Assembly: GCF_030272615.1 (NCBI RefSeq)
Contig: NC_081409.1
Coordinates: 613,040,755 to 613,104,754, forward strand
Source of the DNA: Cryptomeria japonica
Lineage: Eukaryota; Streptophyta; Pinopsida; Cupressales; Cupressaceae
Direction: 5' to 3'
DNA length: 64,000 nucleotides
Positions 58,196-64,000 of this stretch are shown one piece after another (the stretch's first letter is position 1; each line of letters starts with the position of its first letter). The notes beneath the pieces are model-generated. The model did not search any database, was not told the DNA's origin, and worked only from the letters and a program-made list of their open reading frames with translations. The translations under genes were made by a program, and so were the position numbers.

Positions 58196-60033
58196 ATCAA
58201 CTTAAATGTAACATGATAATAACAATGAATGTCTATATCCAATGTACATTTGATCCGAATTGTTTTCACCAAGCCAAAGATCAACTAGCCACATATAGCC
58301 TCTTATATAGTTGATAACATATTGTATGTGTGCACCAATAGATCACAATGATATCGCAATCCTTAATATGATTTCATTTAGCATTTCATACAAAGCTAAA
58401 AGGTTCAAACATATAATACATGATGCTCTAATGATTTAGCTATTTTAGGCTTGCTTGATTTTTTTTTTCCATAGTTTGTACTATTGAATCATGAAAATCA
58501 TGCATTCCTGAACTAATGCTACTCTACTCCTACAACTAACTAGTGTGGAAGGTGACTTAAACGATGAGTGATTGATCCATTGCTAATTTGGAATGGTGCC
58601 TAGTCCATTAGGCAATATAGTCATGAGCAGTCAAAAGGAAACAAATACATCTTGTAAAGCATTAGTAGAATCATATTTAGATTCATATAAAAACCACATA
58701 TTAGATCATGTACAGTGGACACACTTAATAATCTATCTAAGAATTAAAATGATCTATATGTAATAGAATAACGATTTTATAAAGAATTTGTAACACATTA
58801 GATGCTATCACACATACATTAGACCTCTATTACAATCATATTAACAAATGCAATAAGAGGAAATATAGTATCTATGATTAAAATATCCCTAGGTGAAAAT
58901 TTACAAAGTATCATGGCTTGAGATACCATTATAGAAGATAGATGTCCATTTCAAAACCATTCATATGCTATGCAAGACATGTTCATTCATTTTTCGGTCA
59001 AACCTTCAATTTTTGATGCCCTAGAATCACCTATAGGCCTTTCCTACTTGGAAAACTGGTTTAGCAACCAACCATTTTGATGAATAATGAGTTGGTATTT
59101 ATAGTTCTTCATATCTAGTGTCTAGTTGTTTGTGGAAACCTTGCACAGGCTTATAATCCATAAATATGGCATGCATGAACCTTACAAATCTGTGAAACTT
59201 TCAAAGTGAGTGCATAGAATATTTAAGTCCTGTCACTTTTAGTTCAACGTTACCAATAAAATCAACCCATCTAGCAACTTAACCCTTATGGGACTTAAAG
59301 ATTTCCTAGCTCTAGTGGTGTAAGGTGGTCACAAAATAACTATCTTTTGACCCTCTACCAATGTTAATACTAGACCTTATGGTGTTGTGGTTCCTATAGA
59401 GAGATTATAAGAAAGCTCAAATGTTATCTTTCTTTTGGGGGATGATGTCTCAAAGAATTGGGACCAAAGTAGAGAATACAAGATATCGACAATCACAAAC
59501 CATAAAATAAATCACATTCCATTCCTTCAAATAATTTGATAGTTACATGTTGGGATTGGGCACCAATGATCTTGTATTTAATGATAAGCCCTAAGTTGTT
59601 AGTTCATCATCCATCATCAATATATCATATAATCACATAGAGGTTAAAAGTATTATATCAACATTGCATAAATAAACACTACACTATCAACTCTTCATTC
59701 AAAATATCTTACATTTTTGCTTGAAATGTATTCGATCTTGTTCATTTGTAACAAGTACTGCCTAGTTACCAAAGGATTTCCATTATCTCCCTTTGTATAC
59801 TACCAATCTCCTCGAGGTGCATCTTAGCACCACATGTTTTTAGATACACAAGCACATAGTTACCAAAAATTAGGAATGTAGATAACATAACCACAAAAGA
59901 AAAACAAGGAACATTTATAAGAGCACGGTAGAAATTCTAAGTACATATGAAACAATTTATACAATATTAAATTTTGATCTTTAAAAAAAATTGTAATCAT
60001 CGATCACAATCTATGTTAAAAAATTAATTATCA
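58196..60033. repeat. Kinase 3'-flank duplication, copy II
   Basis: Uninterrupted counterpart of 52166-52348 plus 54544-56200, directly downstream of the intact kinase. No gene is seen. Identity with copy I by eye is high but with many indels, so the duplication is old. Confidence 0.8.
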
Positions 60034-60048
60034 ACTAAACTTTACAAT

Positions 60049-60054
60049 TTTATT
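60049..60054 (-). terminator. Candidate polyadenylation signal of the kinase gene
   Basis: AATAAA on the minus strand, about 214 bases past the stop codon, at a plausible distance. Plant signals are loose, so this is only a candidate. Confidence 0.3.
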
Positions 60055-60267
60055 CATCGCTCAAAATTAATGTGAGGACTATAAGTCATTATTATGAATT
60101 GTGAAAAATTGATGTCTTCAATCAAAGAAGAACCCACTTCAGTTCAGTTTTCAGTTCAGGCCAAGCAGGGAAAGCTGGTGGGTTTATCGACTTCTAAGGA
60201 ATCAAACATTGCCACTTTGCTGGGCTGTTAGAATTCCATTCCTGTCGAAATGAAGACATTAAAAACT

Positions 60268-62862
60268 CTATCTTGATAACACAAAGCGAAGCGATGGAGA
60301 AGAAACATGATTGGTAGCAAGAGAGGCTGTGGCTGTTAAGCTACCAGATGGGCTGATTCTACTGGCAATGGCGAACTGAAAGCTGTGTCGAAGACATGGC
60401 TCAGGAACCTCCTCCTCTCCCTCCAACATCTTCACAACCGACCCCATTGTAGGCCTGGTTTGCGCATCTTCCTGAATGCACAAAAATCCAATCTTGAGCA
60501 CCCTCAGAGCGTGCAATCTGTGCATCTCATCCTCCAGCCTTGAATCAATGACTTCCAGCTCCCTCCCACAAGACGCCATTGACATAGCCCAGGCAGGAAA
60601 GTAGTGCTTATCAGATTCGGTGACATTCATGCTGTAGTTCTTGCGCCCACCTATGATTTCCAGAACCACCATCCCGAAGCTGTAGACATCACTCTTCTCA
60701 GTAATGGCGGACTGCAACAGCCATTCTGGGGCAAGGTATCCTGGCGTGCCTCTCATGCTTGTCACCACACGGCTGTCTTTTCTGCCCATGAGTGTGGCCA
60801 TCCCGAAATCAGAAACTTTTGCCACAAAATTCTCATCCAGAAGAATGTTCTGAGGCTTCACATCCAAATGTATGATCTTATACCTGCATTGCTCATGAAG
60901 ATATGCTAATCCCCTGGCTGTGCCCAATGCAATGTTGAATCTAATGGGCCATGTTAAAGATTTGATCTTGATGTTGTTAAAGAGCCACTGGTCCAGAGAC
61001 CCATTAGCCATATGTTCATAGACCAGAATCTTGTGGTTGTCCTGTGAGCAGAATCCCAGAAGCTGGACCAGATTCCAGTGATGGATTATCCCTAGTATTG
61101 CAACCTCAGAGTAGAATTCCTTTTCCCCCTGTCTTGCAATCTCCAGTTTCTTCACTGCTACCTGTGTGCTGTCCCCCAGAACACCATCATACACCGTTCC
61201 AAATCCACCAAACCCGAGCACTGTGCGAAAATTCCTAGTAATGGACTGGATTTCCTTGAAAGAGAATTTCTTTGCTGTTAAATTTGGAATACTGGTCATA
61301 ACTCTGTGATTTGGGTGCTCTGTTGTGGAGCTGATTTGTTCTGGTTTTGAATCTCTGAACAATTTCCAGGGACAAAACCATAAAACACAGAATACAGCTG
61401 CAGAAACGACAACAGCAATCCAAATGACTGTTTTTCTGCTTAGCCTGTCTGAATGCTTGGAAACCACAACTAAATCCATGCTCTGCAGTTTTATGAATGC
61501 GAAGGAATTCTCATTTGAGATCTGTGAAAGAGTTCCTACCTGAGACAAAACAACAAAGCAGGAATTTGTGGGTGAAATATAGAAGGAAGCCCTGCAGGAA
61601 CAGTTTCTAGAGCAGTAATCTGAACAATTTTCCTTGCTTGGCATCTTCATTGGAATAGCATACTGGTTACGGTGATACTCCACCCCTGCAAGAGAAAACA
61701 TCTGCCATGACTCATTTCGATTCCCACAACTAGGAATACCAGACAACCCACAATCCCCATTCTTGTCCCTTATCTGATGGGTCCCATTATTTGGACATTC
61801 ACAGGCCTCTCCTTCACTACAGACTCCATAACTCCCACAAGACCCTGGCAATTGGCACTTGCTCATGGCCTGATACAGGCTCTCCTTACGACCAGAAGCA
61901 TAAGCTCTCAGATTCCCATCATAATCCAACCTTATAAATCCAAAATCTGAAACCGACATACTGGATTGGGCATGCACTTGTGGAAGATAATAATGTGGGC
62001 TAAACAATGAGCCATTGCAAACAGGGGAGTTGTTCTGAAACACCAAACAGGGGAGGTGCTCTGAATTGGGCCAGTTGATAGACACCATGAAAGAAAGATT
62101 AGAGCACCGGTGCCCAGGATCATCCAACGTGGACCCATTGTTGTTAAACACTTTCCACATCCAGTAAAGCTCCAAGGACTGATTGACACCACGGACATAA
62201 AGTCCCAGCCCACCTGGCTTCACAACCAGAACATATGATCCCCGAGAGAGATTATAATCAGATGATCTACTGTAAAGCACATCTCCCACCTGCAGAACCT
62301 GCCCAAACAGAAGTGTATCAGTGGGGAAATCCATGCTCTGCCAAACAGTATTGTTCTTCTTCCCAAGAAGCTGCAGAACGCCCCCACCAAGGACTTTTAG
62401 CCCCTCCACGCCCATCCCACCAGTTCCTGTCGACCAAACAGTTTTTCTTCTCGAACCATTGGTCGAATCAGAAAGGACCAAATTCCCATCCATTTGAAGC
62501 TCAAGAGCAGCATTCTGCGTTACGGGATTGTCATAATTGGCGGTCCAGACGATCTGTCCCATGGCCTGAACAATCGATCCCGATTGCACTATGCACAAAT
62601 AGTATTCATCAGTCCTGAATTCCATAAAACTTAAAAACGCCCATGAATTTATTCGCCCTGGAAACCTCTGAGAAACGATGTGGGTCAGGAGATATGCATC
62701 TGCATTGTTTTCGTTGTTGAGGGTCAAGGATCCAACCAGTGTCACAGGGTCAGAAATCGACCAGCTCGTATTGGTGCTCAGGAACCCATCTCCGTCTGCG
62801 TCCGATTGGGCATGGGAAGCTGAGAAGATGCAGAGCAATACCAGTAATGAAAATTTCGCCAT
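60268..62862 (-). CDS. G-type lectin S-receptor-like serine/threonine protein kinase (SD2-type), intronless
   Basis: 864 codons from methionine at 62862. This start is chosen because it opens a signal peptide (MAKFSLLVLLCIFSASHA); an upstream in-frame start at 62979 would put 39 basic residues before it. Residues from 62862: G-type lectin about 50-185 (IVWTANYDNP 104-113, MDGNLVLSD, VWQSMDFPTDTLL 173-185); S-locus/EGF-like cysteines 336-371; PAN-like 372-450; membrane segment about 479-498; kinase 544-812. The kinase has GFGGFGTVYDG (550-560), Lys in VAVKK (571), HLDVKPQNIL (665-674), SDFG (684-687), GTPGYLAPEW and SDVYSFG. The catalytic loop is H-L-D, a non-RD kinase as in related SD2 receptors. 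Single-exon structure fits the family. Likely a plasma-membrane receptor; ligand unknown. The ~50-residue tail after the kinase is Ser/Ala-rich. Confidence 0.93.
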   Translation of the reverse strand: MAKFSLLVLLCIFSASHAQSDADGDGFLSTNTSWSISDPVTLVGSLTLNNENNADAYLLTHIVSQRFPGRINSWAFLSFMEFRTDEYYLCIVQSGSIVQAMGQIVWTANYDNPVTQNAALELQMDGNLVLSDSTNGSRRKTVWSTGTGGMGVEGLKVLGGGVLQLLGKKNNTVWQSMDFPTDTLLFGQVLQVGDVLYSRSSDYNLSRGSYVLVVKPGGLGLYVRGVNQSLELYWMWKVFNNNGSTLDDPGHRCSNLSFMVSINWPNSEHLPCLVFQNNSPVCNGSLFSPHYYLPQVHAQSSMSVSDFGFIRLDYDGNLRAYASGRKESLYQAMSKCQLPGSCGSYGVCSEGEACECPNNGTHQIRDKNGDCGLSGIPSCGNRNESWQMFSLAGVEYHRNQYAIPMKMPSKENCSDYCSRNCSCRASFYISPTNSCFVVLSQVGTLSQISNENSFAFIKLQSMDLVVVSKHSDRLSRKTVIWIAVVVSAAVFCVLWFCPWKLFRDSKPEQISSTTEHPNHRVMTSIPNLTAKKFSFKEIQSITRNFRTVLGFGGFGTVYDGVLGDSTQVAVKKLEIARQGEKEFYSEVAILGIIHHWNLVQLLGFCSQDNHKILVYEHMANGSLDQWLFNNIKIKSLTWPIRFNIALGTARGLAYLHEQCRYKIIHLDVKPQNILLDENFVAKVSDFGMATLMGRKDSRVVTSMRGTPGYLAPEWLLQSAITEKSDVYSFGMVVLEIIGGRKNYSMNVTESDKHYFPAWAMSMASCGRELEVIDSRLEDEMHRLHALRVLKIGFLCIQEDAQTRPTMGSVVKMLEGEEEVPEPCLRHSFQFAIASRISPSGSLTATASLATNHVSSPSLRFVLSR

Positions 62863-62973
62863 GGTTTTCCAGATTGAGTTTGTAATTGCATTTGGTATGA
62901 GAGGGCGGAGGAGCTCTGTAAAGGGTGAGGATGGTCTTCTTCTCCTCGGAATTGAACATTCCATAAAAGCACG

Positions 62974-63164
62974 GGTCAATTCATCTAAAATTGGACTAGA
63001 TCTCTGGAATGGTCAACAGGAAGATTTATCCACAACGGCGCTCTTCTTCATTGAATTGCAGAGCCAGTGTTCACATTCCCCTGCCTCTCCTCCATTAGAT
63101 CGTGCAAACGCACTTGCCAGCTCGAATATGACGATTCAGCACAAAAGGCTACGTGGTTACGTGG
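62974..63164 (-). promoter_or_regulatory. Candidate promoter elements of the receptor kinase
   Basis: Upstream of the start on the minus strand are two W-box cores TTGACC (62974-62979, 63011-63016), the binding word of WRKY factors. Further up are two ACGTGG words on the plus strand (63151-63156, 63159-63164), which resemble paired ABRE/G-box sites. Such words are short and occur by chance; their number and closeness to the start are suggestive only. Confidence 0.35.
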
Positions 63165-63923
63165 GATTAGGAGAAACACATTTTTTCTTGCATTTTGAGA
63201 GATTGTGTCTATACAGGCAGGAAAAATAAATTTTAGGAAATTGTAATTTAAAAAATAAATAAAATGCTTTTAAATGGTACATTAGATTTTAAGATTTTTT
63301 TTCAGTTTTTTCATATGTGACTTAAGAGTTTATAGTTATTGTTTCAATTGCTTGGTAGTTACAATGAATGTAGGAGGATTCGTTATTCAAATAAAGATCA
63401 AAAAGTGATCATTTTGAGGTGATGTCCAACATATATTTTCTATTGCTTCTTTAATTATTCTTTTGACCACCACAAATTTTGCACAATTGATCCAATAGAT
63501 CTTTTTTTGATAAGTGTTTTCACCAATACCTACACACAAATGTCCTAGTAATTGTGTGTTATGGGTGCTAATGAAGCTGCACAACTCTTCTAATTAAATA
63601 CTTTTTTTCTAACTACTAAGTATACAAGTGGGCAACTATTAGTAGAAGTGGAATTTTTTAGTGGGCTTTTGAAATGCATGTATTAATGAATGGTTGGTTA
63701 TTGGAGCATGGGTAGCTATTGGGTCATTTCCTTGATGTTTCTTTTTTTTAATGGAAATAATTGGATTGTATAGACATTAATGTCTTTTTTTTTAAACAAG
63801 TACATTACAATATGATGAATAAGCATATATCTAGATTAGAAGTCGTTCTTTGATTAAGAAACCATGAGGAAGAGATCATGTCCATCCAAGTCATGTAGGG
63901 GTTAAATCTAGTCCTATAATGCC
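63165..63923. other. No gene seen
   Basis: AT-rich sequence upstream of the kinase gene. The only frame over 60 codons, 63584-63387 on the minus strand, has no recognisable domain. Confidence 0.4.
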
Positions 63924-64000
63924 TGTAGACACCCAAAATTGTCATGTCTAATTAAATAAATATTTTATTTATTTAATTATCTAAGCTTAATTCTTCTATT
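63924..64000 (+). mobile_element. Possible start of a Gypsy LTR, cut by the window edge
   Basis: TGTAGACACCCAAAATTGTCATG followed by an AT-rich taaataaatattttatttatttaat stretch resembles the left end of conifer-type Gypsy LTRs (compare TGTAGTGTCATAAATTG of element C). Too little is in the window to confirm it. Confidence 0.3.

Noticed and set aside
62863-62979. Upstream in-frame start of the receptor kinase
   Set aside because: It adds 39 basic residues before a textbook signal peptide; the methionine at 62862 is the natural start.
1-64000. CRISPR arrays, bacterial operons, tRNA or rRNA genes
   Set aside because: No regularly spaced repeats, operon-like gene packing or RNA-gene structure seen; the matches to tRNA ends are primer-binding sites.

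Overview
The window is AT-rich nuclear DNA of a seed plant, most likely a gymnosperm: nested LTR retrotransposons fill about 80% of it, the Gypsy gag and protease fragments look like those common in conifers, and there is one intact intronless receptor-kinase gene. I ran no searches; lineage calls rest on recognising motifs by eye.

Layout. 1-9108: decayed Gypsy remains, with a probable LTR at the window edge, a lone 218-bp repeat, a gag fragment and an RNase H/integrase fragment. 9109-25217: element B, a minus-strand Copia element with very long LTRs. It was split by element A (14460-22333, target duplication TTGTC), which was itself hit by a third element now left as a solo LTR (16992-18102, duplication TGGTA). 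About 25590-52160: element C, a plus-strand Gypsy gag-protease element without reverse transcriptase or integrase. Its 3' LTR was hit twice: by element E (31424-43783, a minus-strand Copia copy with decayed gag, protease, integrase, RT and RNase H; duplication GATGA), which carries element F (35916-41067), and by element D (44003-51816; duplication TCCTA/ACCTA). 52161-60267: flank of a receptor-kinase gene duplicated in tandem, with truncated kinase relics and a 2.2-kb insertion with long terminal inverted repeats. 60268-62862: an intact G-type lectin receptor-like kinase on the minus strand. 62863-64000: its promoter side and a possible further LTR start.

How the parts relate. A, B, D and E share an initiator-methionine-tRNA primer site, several polypurine tracts of the type AAAGGGGGAGAT before the 3' LTR, and a C-rich box near the LTR 3' end; this combination is characteristic of the Sirevirus branch of Copia. 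Only E encodes a polymerase. A and D, which lie 25 kb apart, in opposite orientations and with different LTRs, share an unusual plan: a coiled-coil protein with four zinc knuckles and no recognisable capsid domain, then a long second reading frame (ORF2) that I do not recognise but that is conserved between them. This is the best candidate here for an undescribed system: a family of polymerase-less elements that would need helpers in trans. F is the youngest insertion (LTRs almost identical) and also lacks polymerase. The receptor kinase is the only gene that appears functional.
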